A stretch of DNA of 64,000 nucleotides from Haliotis asinina (Eukaryota; Mollusca; Gastropoda; Lepetellida; Haliotidae). The position numbers and the translations under genes were made by a program. The notes beneath the pieces were generated by a model. It saw only the letters and a list, made by a program, of their open reading frames with translations. It was not told where the DNA came from and did no database searches. The number at the start of each line of letters is the position of its first letter. Within the stretch, counting starts at the first letter, position 1. Below are positions 9,643 through 20,378 of the stretch, piece after piece. Where the stretch lies: the NCBI RefSeq assembly GCF_037392515.1, contig NC_090281.1, positions 56,879,253 through 56,943,252 on the forward strand. Direction: 5' to 3'.

Positions 9643-9889
9643 CATGAAAGTTTTGCTGTTTTGCTTAAATTATGAAAAACATGTATGTGTAGAAAGAGTA
9701 GTGTGTGGTGTCGCGTTGTCATCGTAGTTCTGTCTGTAATGAATGATATATAGCTACAATTTGAAAATGGAAGTCAGAAGATTAGGATATGAGTAGAAAA
9801 TGCATAAAGTATAGCAAAGTAAAGCCGATGTAGAGGATGGAGCAGATAATTGTACTTAAAGTGCATTATAGTGCATTGGCTTATCAGAT

Positions 9890-9961
9890 GGCCCTGTGGC
9901 GCAACGGTAGTGCGTCTGACTCCAGATCAGAAGGTTGCGTGTTCAAATCACGTCGGGGTCA
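9890..9961 (+). tRNA. tRNA-Trp: tRNA-Trp(CCA) copy 32
   Basis: F1, U23, intact; duplicate of the gene at 6700; next 321. Confidence 0.97.
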
Positions 9962-10210
9962 CATCAAAGTTTTGCTGTTTTGCTTAAATTATGAAAAACA
10001 TGTATGTGTAGAAAGAGTAGTGTGTGGTGTCGCGTTGTCATCGTAGTTCTGTCTGTAATGAATGATATATATATATACAATTTGAAAATGGAAGTCAGAA
10101 GATTAGGATATGAGTAGAAAATGCATAAAGTATAGCAAAGTAAAACCGATGTAGAGCATGGAGCAGGTATTTGTACTTAAAGTGCATTTTAGGGCATTGG
10201 CTTATCAGAT

Positions 10211-10282
10211 GGCCCTGTGGCGCAACGGTAGTGCGTCTGACTCCAGATCAGAAGGTTGCGTGTTCAAATCACATCGGGGTCA
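10211..10282 (+). tRNA. tRNA-Trp: tRNA-Trp(CCA) copy 33, G64A
   Basis: F2, U23, C50/A64 mismatch; duplicate of 7021; next 319. Confidence 0.88.
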
Positions 10283-10529
10283 CATCAAAGTTTTGCTGTT
10301 TTGCTTAAATTATGAAAAACATGTATGTGTAGAAAGAGTAGTGTGTGGTGTCGCGTTGTCATCGTAGTTCTGTCTGTAATGAATGATATATAGCTACAAT
10401 TTGAAAATGGAAGTCAGAAGATTAGGATATGAGTAGAAAATGGATAAAGTATAGCAAAGAAAAACCGATGTAGTGCATGGAGCAGGTATTTGTACTTAAA
10501 GTGCATTTTAGGGCATTGGCTTATCAGAT

Positions 10530-10601
10530 GGCCTTGTGGCGCAACAGTAGCGCGTCTGACTCCAGATCAGAAGGTTGCGTGTTCAAATCACGTCGGGGTC
10601 A
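10530..10601 (+). tRNA. tRNA-Trp: tRNA-Trp(CCA) copy 34, G18A class
   Basis: F2x; C5U, G18A; duplicate of 7340; B spacer. Confidence 0.8.
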
Positions 10602-10845
10602 CGTTCAAGTTTTGCTATTTTGAGCAGTAAATGAAAATTGTATTTAAGAAGAGGCGTGTGTTTACAGGTTGTCATCGTATTTCTCTCTGTATTTAATGAT
10701 ATCTTATTACAATTGGAAAGTCGATGTAAGAATAGGAAGACATGAGAGAAAAGCAGAAAAATGTTGTGTTATAAATGAAGCTGATGTAGAGCATGGAGAC
10801 GATGTTTGTACATAAAGTACATTACTGTGCAGTACTTCAAGAGAC

Positions 10846-10917
10846 GGCCCTGTGGCGCAACGGTAGTGCGTCTGACTCCAGATCAGAAGGTTGCGTGTTC
10901 AAATCACGTCGGGGTCA
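10846..10917 (+). tRNA. tRNA-Trp: tRNA-Trp(CCA) copy 35
   Basis: F3, U23, intact; duplicate of 7656; next 319. Confidence 0.97.
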
Positions 10918-11164
10918 CATCAAAGTTTTGTTGTTTTGCTTAAATTATGAAAAACATGTATGTGTAGAAAGAGTAGTGTGTGGTGTCGCGTTGTCATCGT
11001 AGTTCTGTCTGTAATGAATGATATATAGCTACAATTTGAAAATGGAAGTCAGAAGATTAGGATATGAGTAGAAAATGCATAAAGTATAGCAAAGTAAAGC
11101 CGATGTAGAGGATGGAGCAGATAATTGTACTTAAAGTGCATTATAGTGCATTGGCTTATCAGAT

Positions 11165-11236
11165 GGCCCTGTGGCGCAACGGTAGTGCGTCTGACTCCAG
11201 ATCAGAAGGTTGCGTGTTCAAATCACGTCGGGGTCA
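11165..11236 (+). tRNA. tRNA-Trp: tRNA-Trp(CCA) copy 36
   Basis: F1, U23, intact; duplicate of 7975; next 321. Confidence 0.97.
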
Positions 11237-11485
11237 CATCAAAGTTTTGCTGTTTTGCTTAAATTATGAAAAACATGTATGTGTAGAAAGAGTAGTGTGT
11301 GGTGTCGCGTTGTCATCGTAGTTCTGTCTGTAATGAATGATATATATATATACAATTTGAAAATGGAAGTCAGAAGATTAGGATATGAGTAGAAAATGCA
11401 TAAAGTATAGCAAAGTAAAGCCGATGTAGAGCATGGAGCAGATAATTGTACTTAAAGTGCATTATAGTGCATTGGCTTATCAGAT

Positions 11486-11557
11486 GGCCCTGTGGCGCAA
11501 CGGTAGCGCGTCTGACTCCAGATCAGAAGGTTGCGTGTTCAAATCACGTCGGGGTCA
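11486..11557 (+). tRNA. tRNA-Trp: tRNA-Trp(CCA) copy 37
   Basis: F1, C23, intact; ACAACTTG marker downstream as in 8296; next 319. Confidence 0.97.
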
Positions 11558-11804
11558 CATCAAAGTTTTGTTGTTTTGCTTAAATGATGAAAAACATGTA
11601 TGTGTAGAAAGAGTAGTGTGTGGTGTCGCGTTGTCATCGTAGTTCTGTCTGTAATGAATGATATATAGCTACAACTTGAAAATGGAAGTCAGAAGATTAG
11701 GATATGAGTAGAAAATGCATAAAGTATAGCAAAGTAAAGCCGATGTAGAGGATGGAGCAGATATTTGTACTTAAAGTGCATTATAGTGCATTGGCTTATC
11801 AGAT

Positions 11805-11876
11805 GGCCCTGTGGCGCAACGGTAGTGCGTCTGACTCCAGATCAGAAGGTTGCGTGTTCAAATCACGTCGGGGTCA
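11805..11876 (+). tRNA. tRNA-Trp: tRNA-Trp(CCA) copy 38
   Basis: F1 with ATATTTG variant, U23; duplicate of 8615; next 321. Confidence 0.97.
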
Positions 11877-12125
11877 CATCAAAGTTTTGCTGTTTTGCTT
11901 AAATTATGAAAAACATGTATGTGTAGAAAGAGTAGTGTGTGGTGTCGCGTTGTCATCGTAGTTCTGTCTGTAATGAATGATATATATATATACAATTTGA
12001 AAATGGAAGTCAGAAGATTAGGATATGAGTAGAAAATGCATAAAGTATAGCAAAGTAAAGCCGATGTAGAGCATGGAGCAGATAATTGTACTTAAAGTGC
12101 ATTATAGTGCATTGGCTTATCAGAT

Positions 12126-12197
12126 GGCCCTGTGGCGCAACGGTAGCGCGTCTGACTCCAGATCAGAAGGTTGCGTGTTCAAATCACGTCGGGGTCA
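12126..12197 (+). tRNA. tRNA-Trp: tRNA-Trp(CCA) copy 39
   Basis: F1, C23, intact; duplicate of 8936; next 319. Confidence 0.97.
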
Positions 12198-12444
12198 CAT
12201 CAAAGTTTTGTTGTTTTGCTTAAATTATGAAAAACATGTATGTGTAGAAAGAGTAGTGTGTGGTGTCGCGTTGTCATCGTAGTTCTGTCTGTAATGAATG
12301 ATATATAGCTACAATTTGAAAATGGAAGTCAGAAGATTAGGATATGAGTAGAAAATGCATAAAGTATAGCAAAGTAAAGCCGATGTAGAGCATGGAGCAG
12401 ATAATTGTACTTAAAGTGCATTATAGTGCATTGGCTTATCAGAT

Positions 12445-12516
12445 GGCCCTGTGGCGCAACGGTAGCGCGTCTGACTCCAGATCAGAAGGTTGCGTGTTCA
12501 AATCACGTCGGGGTCA
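12445..12516 (+). tRNA. tRNA-Trp: tRNA-Trp(CCA) copy 40
   Basis: F1, C23, intact; B spacer with ACAATGGG; duplicate of 9255. Confidence 0.97.
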
Positions 12517-12760
12517 CGTTCAAGTTTTGCTATTTTGAGCAGTAAATGAAAATTGTATTTAAGAAGAGGCGTGTGTTTACAGGTTGTCATCGTATTTCTC
12601 TCTGTATTTAATGATATCTTATTACAATGGGAAAGTCGATGTAAGAATAGGAAGACATGAGAGAAAAGCAGAAAAATGTTGTGTTATAAATGAAGCTGAT
12701 GTAGAGCATGGAGACGATGTTTGTACATAAAGTACATTACTGTGCAGTACTTCAAGAGAC

Positions 12761-12832
12761 GGCCCTGTGGCGCAACGGTAGTGCGTCTGACTCCAGATCA
12801 GAAGGTTGCGTGTTCAAATCACGTCGGGGTCA
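12761..12832 (+). tRNA. tRNA-Trp: tRNA-Trp(CCA) copy 41
   Basis: F3, U23, intact; last gene of the second 3190-bp copy; next 319. Confidence 0.97.
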
Positions 12833-13079
12833 CATGAAAGTTTTGCTGTTTTGCTTAAATTATGAAAAACATGTATGTGTAGAAAGAGTAGTGTGTGGTG
12901 TCGCGTTGTCATCGTAGTTCTGTCTGTAATGAATGATATATAGCTACAATTTGAAAATGGAAGTCAGAAGATTAGGATATGAGTAGAAAATGCATAAAGT
13001 ATAGCAAAGTAAAACCGATGTAGAGCATGGAGCAGGTATTTGTACTTAAAGTGCATTTTAGGGCATTGGCTTATCAGAT

Positions 13080-13151
13080 GGCCCTGTGGCGCAACGGTAG
13101 TGCGTCTGACTCCTGATCAGAAGGTTGCGTGTTCAAATCACATCGGGGTCA
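13080..13151 (+). tRNA. tRNA copy 42 with anticodon CCU (A36U)
   Basis: F2, U23, G64A. Position 36 is T (13114), so the anticodon at 13112-13114 reads CCT and would decode AGG (Arg) on a Trp-type body. TrpRS uses the CCA anticodon as a major identity element, so charging with Trp would be expected to fall, while Arg charging of this body is unproven. The T-stem mismatch makes a decaying copy equally possible. The same change is in the gene at 23487. Next 319. Confidence 0.85.
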
Positions 13152-13398
13152 CATCAAAGTTTTGCTGTTTTGCTTAAATTATGAAAAACATGTATGTGTA
13201 GAAAGAGTAGTGTGTGGTGTCGCGTTGTCATCGTAGTTCTGTCTGTAATGAATGATATATAGCTACAATTTGAAAATGGAAGTCAGAAGATTAGGATATG
13301 AGTAGAAAATGGATAAAGTATAGCAAAGAAAAACCGATGTAGTGCATGGAGCAGGTATTTGTACTTAAAGTGCATTTTAGGGCATTGGCTTATCAGAT

Positions 13399-13470
13399 GG
13401 CCTTGTGGCGCAACAGTAGCGCGTCTGACTCCAGATCAGAAGGTTGCGTGTTCAAATCACTTCGGGGTCA
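13399..13470 (+). tRNA. tRNA-Trp: tRNA-Trp(CCA) copy 43, G18A class with G64U
   Basis: F2x; C5U, G18A and additionally G64U opposite C50, so both the D loop and the T stem are damaged. B spacer. Confidence 0.75.
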
Positions 13471-13714
13471 CGTTCAAGTTTTGCTATTTTGAGCAGTAAA
13501 TGAAAATTGTATTTAAGAAGAGGCGTGTGTTTACAGGTTGTCATCGTATTTCTCTCTGTATTTAATGATATCTTATTACAATTGGAAAGTCGATGTAAGA
13601 ATAGGAAGACATGAGAGAAAAGCAGAAAAATGTTGTGTTATAAATGAAGCTGATGTAGAGCATGGAGACGATGTTTGTACATAAAGTACATTACTGTGCA
13701 GTACTTCAAGAGAC

Positions 13715-13786
13715 GGCCCTGTGGCGCAACGGTAGTGCGTCTGACTCCAGATCAGAAGGTTGCGTGTTCAAATCACGTCGGGGTCA
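13715..13786 (+). tRNA. tRNA-Trp: tRNA-Trp(CCA) copy 44
   Basis: F3, U23, intact; spacer has GGTGTTGCG and TATAACAAAG markers; next 319. Confidence 0.97.
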
Positions 13787-14033
13787 CATGAAAGTTTTGC
13801 TGTTTTGCTTAAATTATGAAAAACATGTATGTGTAGAAAGAGTAGTGTGTGGTGTTGCGTTGTCATCGTAGTTCTGTCTGTAATGAATGATATATAGCTA
13901 CAATTTGAAAATGGAAGTCAGAAGATTAGGATATGAGTAGAAAATGCATAAAGTATAACAAAGTAAAGCCGATGTAGAGCATGGAGCAGGTATTTGTACT
14001 TAAAGTGCATTTTAGGGCATTGGCTTATCAGAT

Positions 14034-14105
14034 GGCCCTGTGGCGCAACGGTAGTGCGTCTGACTCCAGATCAGAAGGTTGCGTGTTCAAATCACATCGG
14101 GGTCA
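14034..14105 (+). tRNA. tRNA-Trp: tRNA-Trp(CCA) copy 45, G64A
   Basis: F2, U23, C50/A64 mismatch; next 319. Confidence 0.88.
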
Positions 14106-14352
14106 CATCAAAGTTTTGCTGTTTTGCTTAAATTATGAAAAACATGTATGTGTAGAAAGAGTAGTGTGTGGTGTCGCGTTGTCATCGTAGTTCTGTCTGT
14201 AATGAATGATATATAGCTACAATTTGAAAATGGAAGTCAGAAGATTAGGATATGAGTAGAAAATGGATAAAGTATAGCAAAGAAAAACCGATGTAGTGCA
14301 TGGAGCAGGTATTTGTACTTAAAGTGCATTTTAGGGCATTGGCTTATCAGAT

Positions 14353-14424
14353 GGCCTTGTGGCGCAACAGTAGCGCGTCTGACTCCAGATCAGAAGGTTG
14401 CGTGTTCAAATCACGTCGGGGTCA
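14353..14424 (+). tRNA. tRNA-Trp: tRNA-Trp(CCA) copy 46, G18A class
   Basis: F2x; C5U, G18A; B spacer with ACAATGGG and AATGCAGCTG markers. Confidence 0.8.
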
Positions 14425-14668
14425 CGTTCAAGTTTTGCTATTTTGAGCAGTAAATGAAAATTGTATTTAAGAAGAGGCGTGTGTTTACAGGTTGTCATCG
14501 TATTTCTCTCTGTATTTAATGATATCTTATTACAATGGGAAAGTCGATGTAAGAATAGGAAGACATGAGAGAAAAGCAGAAAAATGTTGTGTTATAAATG
14601 CAGCTGATGTAGAGCATGGAGACGATGTTTGTACATAAAGTACATTACTGTGCAGTACTTCAAGAGAC

Positions 14669-14740
14669 GGCCCTGTGGCGCAACGGTAGTGCGTCTGACT
14701 CCAGATCAGAAGGTTGCGTGTTCAAATCACGTCGGGGTCA
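14669..14740 (+). tRNA. tRNA-Trp: tRNA-Trp(CCA) copy 47
   Basis: F3, U23, intact; next 319. Confidence 0.97.
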
Positions 14741-14987
14741 CATCAAAGTTTTGCTGTTTTGCTTAAATTATGAAAAACATGTATGTGTAGAAAGAGTAGT
14801 GTGTGGTGTCGCGTTGTCATCGTAGTTCTGTCTGTAATGAATGATATATAGCTACAATTTGAAAATGGAAGTCAGAAGATTAGGATATGAGTAGAAAATG
14901 GATAAAGTATAGCAAAGAAAAACCGATGTAGTGCATGGAGCAGGTATTTGTACTTAAAGTGCATTTTAGGGCATTGGCTTATCAGAT

Positions 14988-15059
14988 GGCCTTGTGGCGC
15001 AACAGTAGCGCGTCTGACTCCAGATCAGAAGGTTGCGTGTTCAAATCACGTCGGGGTCA
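14988..15059 (+). tRNA. tRNA-Trp: tRNA-Trp(CCA) copy 48, G18A class
   Basis: F2x; C5U, G18A; B spacer. Confidence 0.8.
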
Positions 15060-15303
15060 CGTTCAAGTTTTGCTATTTTGAGCAGTAAATGAAAATTGTA
15101 TTTAAGAAGAGGCGTGTGTTTACAGGTTGTCATCGTATTTCTCTCTGTATTTAATGATATCTTATTACAATTGGAAAGTCGATGTAAGAATAGGAAGACA
15201 TGAGAGAAAAGCAGAAAAATGTTGTGTTATAAATGAAGCTGATGTAGAGCATGGAGACGATGTTTGTACATAAAGTACATTACTGTGCAGTACTTCAAGA
15301 GAC

Positions 15304-15375
15304 GGCCCTGTGGCGCAACGGTAGTGCGTCTGACTCCAGATCAGAAGGTTGCGTGTTCAAATCACGTCGGGGTCA
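15304..15375 (+). tRNA. tRNA-Trp: tRNA-Trp(CCA) copy 49
   Basis: F3, U23, intact; GGTGTTGCG marker; next 319. Confidence 0.97.
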
Positions 15376-15622
15376 CATGAAAGTTTTGCTGTTTTGCTTA
15401 AATTATGAAAAACATGTATGTGTAGAAAGAGTAGTGTGTGGTGTTGCGTTGTCATCGTAGTTCTGTCTGTAATGAATGATATATAGCTACAATTTGAAAA
15501 TGGAAGTCAGAAGATTAGGATATGAGTAGAAAATGCATAAAGTATAACAAAGTAAAGCCGATGTAGAGCATGGAGCAGGTATTTGTACTTAAAGTGCATT
15601 TTAGGGCATTGGCTTATCAGAT

Positions 15623-15694
15623 GGCCCTGTGGCGCAACGGTAGTGCGTCTGACTCCAGATCAGAAGGTTGCGTGTTCAAATCACATCGGGGTCA
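15623..15694 (+). tRNA. tRNA-Trp: tRNA-Trp(CCA) copy 50, G64A
   Basis: F2, U23, C50/A64 mismatch. Paralogue, at offset 12631, of the amber-type gene at 28254, and still CCA. Next 319. Confidence 0.88.
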
Positions 15695-15941
15695 CATCAA
15701 AGTTTTGCTGTTTTGCTTAAATTATGAAAAACATGTATGTGTAGAAAGAGTAGTGTGTGGTGTCGCGTTGTCATCGTAGTTCTGTCTGTAATGAATGATA
15801 TATAGCTACAATTTGAAAATGGAAGTCAGAAGATTAGGATATGAGTAGAAAATGGATAAAGTATAGCAAAGAAAAACCGATGGAGTGCATGGAGCAGGTA
15901 TTTGTACTTAAAGTGCATTTTAGGGCATTGGCTTATCAGAT

Positions 15942-16013
15942 GGCGTTGTGGCGCAACAGTAGCGCGTCTGACTCCAGATCAGAAGGTTGCGTGTTCAAAT
16001 CACGTCGGGGTCA
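15942..16013 (+). tRNA. tRNA-Trp(CCA)-like copy 51, C4G C5U G18A (likely pseudogene)
   Basis: F2x with GATGGAGTGC variant. C4G puts G4 opposite G69 in the acceptor stem, added to G18A. Same combination at 28573. B spacer. Confidence 0.72.
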
Positions 16014-16257
16014 CGTTCAAGTTTTGCTATTTTGAGCAGTAAATGAAAATTGTATTTAAGAAGAGGCGTGTGTTTACAGGTTGTCATCGTATTTCTCTCT
16101 GTATTTAATGATATCTTATTACAATTGGAAAGTCGATGTAAGAATAGGAAGACATGAGAGAAAAGCAGAAAAATGTTGTGTTATAAATGAAGCTGATGTA
16201 GAGCATGGAGACGATGTTTGTACATAAAGTACATTACTGTGCAGTACTTCAAGAGAC

Positions 16258-16313
16258 GGCCCTGTGGCGCAACGGTAGTGCGTCTGACTCCAGATCAGAA
16301 GGTTGCGTGTTCA
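16258..16313 (+). pseudogene. Truncated tRNA-Trp copy 52
   Basis: F3, U23. The body is normal to position 57 in the T loop and then jumps to TCGTAGTTCTG of the A spacer, a 95-bp deletion with a TCA junction present at both ends. Lost are half the T loop, the 3' T stem and acceptor strand, the end of the B box, and the terminator. Next copy is only 224 bp on. The paralogue at 28889 is whole, so the deletion is later than that duplication. Confidence 0.93.
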
Positions 16314-16481
16314 TCGTAGTTCTGTCTGTAATGAATGATATATAGCTACAATTTGAAAATGGAAGTCAGAAGATTAGGATATGAGTAGAAAATGCATAAA
16401 GTATAACAAAGTAAAGCCGATGTAGAGCATGGAGCAGGTATTTGTACTTAAAGTGCATTTTAGGGCATTGGCTTATCAGAT

Positions 16482-16553
16482 GGCCCTGTGGCGCAACGGT
16501 AGTGCGTCTGACTCCAGATCAGAAGGTTGCGTGTTCAAATCACATCGGGGTCA
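16482..16553 (+). tRNA. tRNA-Trp: tRNA-Trp(CCA) copy 53, G64A
   Basis: F2, U23, C50/A64 mismatch; next 319. Confidence 0.88.
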
Positions 16554-16800
16554 CATCAAAGTTTTGCTGTTTTGCTTAAATTATGAAAAACATGTATGTG
16601 TAGAAAGAGTAGTGTGTGGTGTCGCGTTGTCATCGTAGTTCTGTCTGTAATGAATGATATATAGCTACAATTTGAAAATGGAAGTCAGAAGATTAGGATA
16701 TGAGTAGAAAATGGATAAAGTATAGCAAAGAAAAACCGATGTAGTGCATGGAGCAGGTATTTGTACTTAAAGTGCATTTTAGGGCATTGGCTTATCAGAT

Positions 16801-16872
16801 GGCCTTGTGGCGCAACAGTAGCGCGTCTGACTCCAGATCAGAAGGTTGCGTGTTCAAATCACGTCGGGGTCA
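16801..16872 (+). tRNA. tRNA-Trp: tRNA-Trp(CCA) copy 54, G18A class
   Basis: F2x; C5U, G18A; B spacer. Confidence 0.8.
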
Positions 16873-17116
16873 CGTTCAAGTTTTGCTATTTTGAGCAGTA
16901 AATGAAAATTGTATTTAAGAAGAGGTGTGTGTTTACAGGTTGTCATCGTATTTCTCTCTGTATTTAATGATATCTTATTACAATTGGAAAGTCGATGTAA
17001 GAATAGGAAGACATGAGAGAAAAGCAGAAAAATGTTGTGTTATAAATGAAGCTGATGTAGAGCATGGAGACGATGTTTGTACATAAAGTACATTACTGTG
17101 CAGTACTTCAAGAGAC

Positions 17117-17188
17117 GGCCCTGTGGCGCAACGGTAGTGCGTCTGACTCCAGATCAGAAGGTTGCGTGTTCAAATCACGTCGGGGTCA
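17117..17188 (+). tRNA. tRNA-Trp: tRNA-Trp(CCA) copy 55
   Basis: F3, U23, intact; next 319. Confidence 0.97.
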
Positions 17189-17435
17189 CATGAAAGTTTT
17201 GCTGTTTTGCTTAAATTATGAAAAACATGTATGTGTAGAAAGAGTAGTGTGTGGTGTCGCGTTGTCATCGTAGTTCTGTCTGTAATGAATGATATATAGC
17301 TACAATTTGAAAATGGAAGTCAGAAGATTAGGATATGAGTAGAAAATGCATAAAGTATAGCAAAGTAAAACCGATGTAGAGCATGGAGCAGGTATTTGTA
17401 CTTAAAGTGCATTTTAGGGCATTGGCTTATCAGAT

Positions 17436-17507
17436 GGCCCTGTGGCGCAACGGTAGTGCGTCTGACTCCAGATCAGAAGGTTGCGTGTTAAAATCACATC
17501 GGGGTCA
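17436..17507 (+). tRNA. tRNA-Trp(CCA)-like copy 56, C56A G64A (likely pseudogene)
   Basis: F2, U23. C56A removes the invariant T-loop C that pairs with G19 and changes the B box core to GTTAAAATC; G64A adds a T-stem mismatch. Loss of TFIIIC binding is likely. Next 319. Confidence 0.75.
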
Positions 17508-17754
17508 CATCAAAGTTTTGCTGTTTTGCTTAAATTATGAAAAACATGTATGTGTAGAAAGAGTAGTGTGTGGTGTCGCGTTGTCATCGTAGTTCTGTCT
17601 GTAATGAATGATATATAGCTACAATTTGAAAATGGAAGTCAGAAGATTAGGATATGAGTAGAAAATGGATAAAGTATAGCAAAGAAAAACCGATGTAGTG
17701 CATGGAGCAGGTATTTGTACTTAAAGTGCATTTTAGGGCATTGGCTTATCAGAT

Positions 17755-17826
17755 GGCCTTGTGGCGCAACAGTAGCGCGTCTGACTCCAGATCAGAAGGT
17801 TGCGTGTTCAAATCACGTCGGGGTCA
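17755..17826 (+). tRNA. tRNA-Trp: tRNA-Trp(CCA) copy 57, G18A class
   Basis: F2x; C5U, G18A; B spacer. Confidence 0.8.
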
Positions 17827-18070
17827 CGTTCAAGTTTTGCTATTTTGAGCAGTAAATGAAAATTGTATTTAAGAAGAGGCGTGTGTTTACAGGTTGTCAT
17901 CGTATTTCTCTCTGTATTTAATGATATCTTATTACAATTGGAAAGTCGATGTAAGAATAGGAAGACATGAGAGAAAAGCAGAAAAATGTTGTGTTATAAA
18001 TGAAGCTGATGTAGAGCATGGAGACGATGTTTGTACATAAAGTACATTACTGTGCAGTACTTCAAGAGAC

Positions 18071-18142
18071 GGCCCTGTGGCGCAACGGTAGTGCGTCTGA
18101 CTCCAGATCAGAAGGTTGCGTGTTCAAATCACGTCGGGGTCA
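18071..18142 (+). tRNA. tRNA-Trp: tRNA-Trp(CCA) copy 58
   Basis: F3, U23, intact; next 319. Confidence 0.97.
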
Positions 18143-18389
18143 CATGAAAGTTTTGCTGTTTTGCTTAAATTATGAAAAACATGTATGTGTAGAAAGAGTA
18201 GTGTGTGGTGTCGCGTTGTCATCGTAGTTCTGTCTGTAATGAATGATATATAGCTACAATTTGAAAATGGAAGTCAGAAGATTAGGATATGAGTAGAAAA
18301 TGCATAAAGTATAGCAAAGTAAAGCCGATGTAGAGGATGGAGCAGATAATTGTACTTAAAGTGCATTATAGTGCATTGGCTTATCAGAT

Positions 18390-18461
18390 GGCCCTGTGGC
18401 GCAACGGTAGTGCGTCTGACTCCAGATCAGAAGGTTGCGTGTTCAAATCACGTCGGGGTCA
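18390..18461 (+). tRNA. tRNA-Trp: tRNA-Trp(CCA) copy 59
   Basis: F1, U23, intact; next 321; start of a 640-bp two-gene duplicate. Confidence 0.97.
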
Positions 18462-18710
18462 CATCAAAGTTTTGCTGTTTTGCTTAAATTATGAAAAACA
18501 TGTATGTGTAGAAAGAGTAGTGTGTGGTGTCGCGTTGTCATCGTAGTTCTGTCTGTAATGAATGATATATATATATACAATTTGAAAATGGAAGTCAGAA
18601 GATTAGGATATGAGTAGAAAATGCATAAAGTATAGCAAAGTAAAGCCGATGTAGAGCATGGAGCAGATAAATGTACTTAAAGTGCATTATAGTGCATTGG
18701 CTTATAAGAT

Positions 18711-18782
18711 GGCCCTGTGGCGCAACGGTAGCGCGTCTGACTCCAGATCAGAAGGTTGCGTGTTCAAATCACGTCGGGGTCA
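18711..18782 (+). tRNA. tRNA-Trp: tRNA-Trp(CCA) copy 60
   Basis: F1 with ATAAATG and CTTATAAGAT variants, C23, intact; next 319. Confidence 0.97.
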
Positions 18783-19029
18783 CATGAAAGTTTTGCTGTT
18801 TTGCTTAAATTATGAAAAACATATATGTGTAGAAAGAGTAGTGTGTGGTGTCGCGTTGTCATCGTAGTTCTGTCTGTAATGAATGATATATAGCTACAAT
18901 TTGAAAATGGAAGTCAGAAGATTAGGATATGAGTAGAAAATGCATAAAGTATAGCAAAGTAAAGCCGATGTAGAGGATGGAGCAGATAATTGTACTTAAA
19001 GTGCATTATAGTGCATTGGCTTATCAGAT

Positions 19030-19101
19030 GGCCCTGTGGCGCAACGGTAGTGCGTCTGACTCCAGATCAGAAGGTTGCGTGTTCAAATCACGTCGGGGTC
19101 A
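19030..19101 (+). tRNA. tRNA-Trp: tRNA-Trp(CCA) copy 61
   Basis: F1, U23, intact; repeat of 18390 at +640; next 321. Confidence 0.97.
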
Positions 19102-19350
19102 CATCAAAGTTTTGCTGTTTTGCTTAAATTATGAAAAACATGTATGTGTAGAAAGAGTAGTGTGTGGTGTCGCGTTGTCATCGTAGTTCTGTCTGTAATG
19201 AATGATATATATATATACAATTTGAAAATGGAAGTCAGAAGATTAGGATATGAGTAGAAAATGCATAAAGTATAGCAAAGTAAAGCCGATGTAGAGCATG
19301 GAGCAGATAAATGTACTTAAAGTGCATTATAGTGCATTGGCTTATAAGAT

Positions 19351-19422
19351 GGCCCTGTGGCGCAACGGTAGCGCGTCTGACTCCAGATCAGAAGGTTGCG
19401 TGTTCAAATCACGTCGGGGTCA
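19351..19422 (+). tRNA. tRNA-Trp: tRNA-Trp(CCA) copy 62
   Basis: F1 with the same two flank variants as 18711, C23; repeat of it at +640; GACATGAGAG spacer, next 318. Confidence 0.97.
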
Positions 19423-19668
19423 CATGAAAGTTTTGCTGTTTTGCTTAAATTATGAAAAACATATATGTGTAGAAAGAGTAGTGTGTGGTGTCGCGTTGTC
19501 ATCGTAGTTCTGTCTGTAATGAATGATATATAGCTACAATTTGAAAATGGAAGTCAGAAGATTAGGACATGAGAGAAAATGCATAAAGTATAGCAAAGTA
19601 AAGCCGATGTAGAGCATGGAGCAGATAATTGTACTTAAAGTGCATTATAGTGCATTGGCTTATCAGAT

Positions 19669-19740
19669 GGCCCTGTGGCGCAACGGTAGCGCGTCTGACT
19701 CCAGATCAGAGGGTTGCGTGTTCAAATCACGTTGGGGTCA
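19669..19740 (+). tRNA. tRNA-Trp: tRNA-Trp(CCA) copy 63, C66U
   Basis: F1, C23, G44; C66U makes a G7:U66 wobble; next 319. Confidence 0.94.
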
Positions 19741-19987
19741 CATCAAAGTTTTGTTGTTTTGCTTAAATTATGAAAAACATGTATGTGTAGAAAGAGTAGT
19801 GTGTGGTGTCGCGTTGTCATCGTAGTTCTGTCTGTAATGAATGATATATAGCTACAATTTGAAAATGGAAGTCAGAAGATTAGGATATGAGTAGAAAATG
19901 CATAAAGTATAGCAAAGTAAAGCCGATGTAGAGCATGGAGCAGATAATTGTACTTAAAGTGCATTATAGTGCATTGGCTTATCAGAT

Positions 19988-20059
19988 GGCCCTGTGGCGC
20001 AACGGTAGCGCGTCTGACTCCAGATCAGAAGGTTGCGTGTTCAAATCACGTCGGGGTCA
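19988..20059 (+). tRNA. tRNA-Trp: tRNA-Trp(CCA) copy 64
   Basis: F1, C23, intact; next 319. Confidence 0.97.
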
Positions 20060-20306
20060 CATCAAAGTTTTGTTGTTTTGCTTAAATTATGAAAAACATG
20101 TATGTGTAGAAAGAGTAGTGTGTGGTGTCGCGTTGTCATCGTAGTTCTGTCTGTAATGAATGATATATAGCTACAATTTGAAAATGGAAGTCAGAAGATT
20201 AGGATATGAGTAGACAATGCATAAAGTATAGCAAAGTAAAGCCGATGTAGAGCATGGAGCAGATAATTGTACTTAAAGTGCATTATAGTGCATTGGCTTA
20301 TCAGAT

Positions 20307-20378
20307 GGCCCTGTGGCGCAACGGTAGCGCGTCTGACTCCAGATCAGAAGGTTGCGTGTTCAAATCACGTCGGGGTCA
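20307..20378 (+). tRNA. tRNA-Trp: tRNA-Trp(CCA) copy 65
   Basis: F1, C23, intact; B spacer. Confidence 0.97.

Larger units (their letters stand above)
6460..12840 (+). repeat. Tandem duplication, 3190-bp period (10 genes)
   Basis: About 6460-9650 is repeated at 9650-12840. The copies share rare markers at +3190: ACAACTTG at 8481 and 11671, the ATATTTG flank at 8570 and 11760, ACAATGGG in the B spacers near 9435 and 12625, and the same order of flank classes and 319/321 steps. The left edge falls after the gene at 6381, whose 3' flank differs from that of 9571. Edges are approximate. Confidence 0.85.

Noticed and set aside
15841..16035. 64-codon frame at 15841 and 28472
   Set aside because: Arises from GATGGAGTGC replacing GATGTAGTGC in two F2x units and again reads through a tRNA-like gene.
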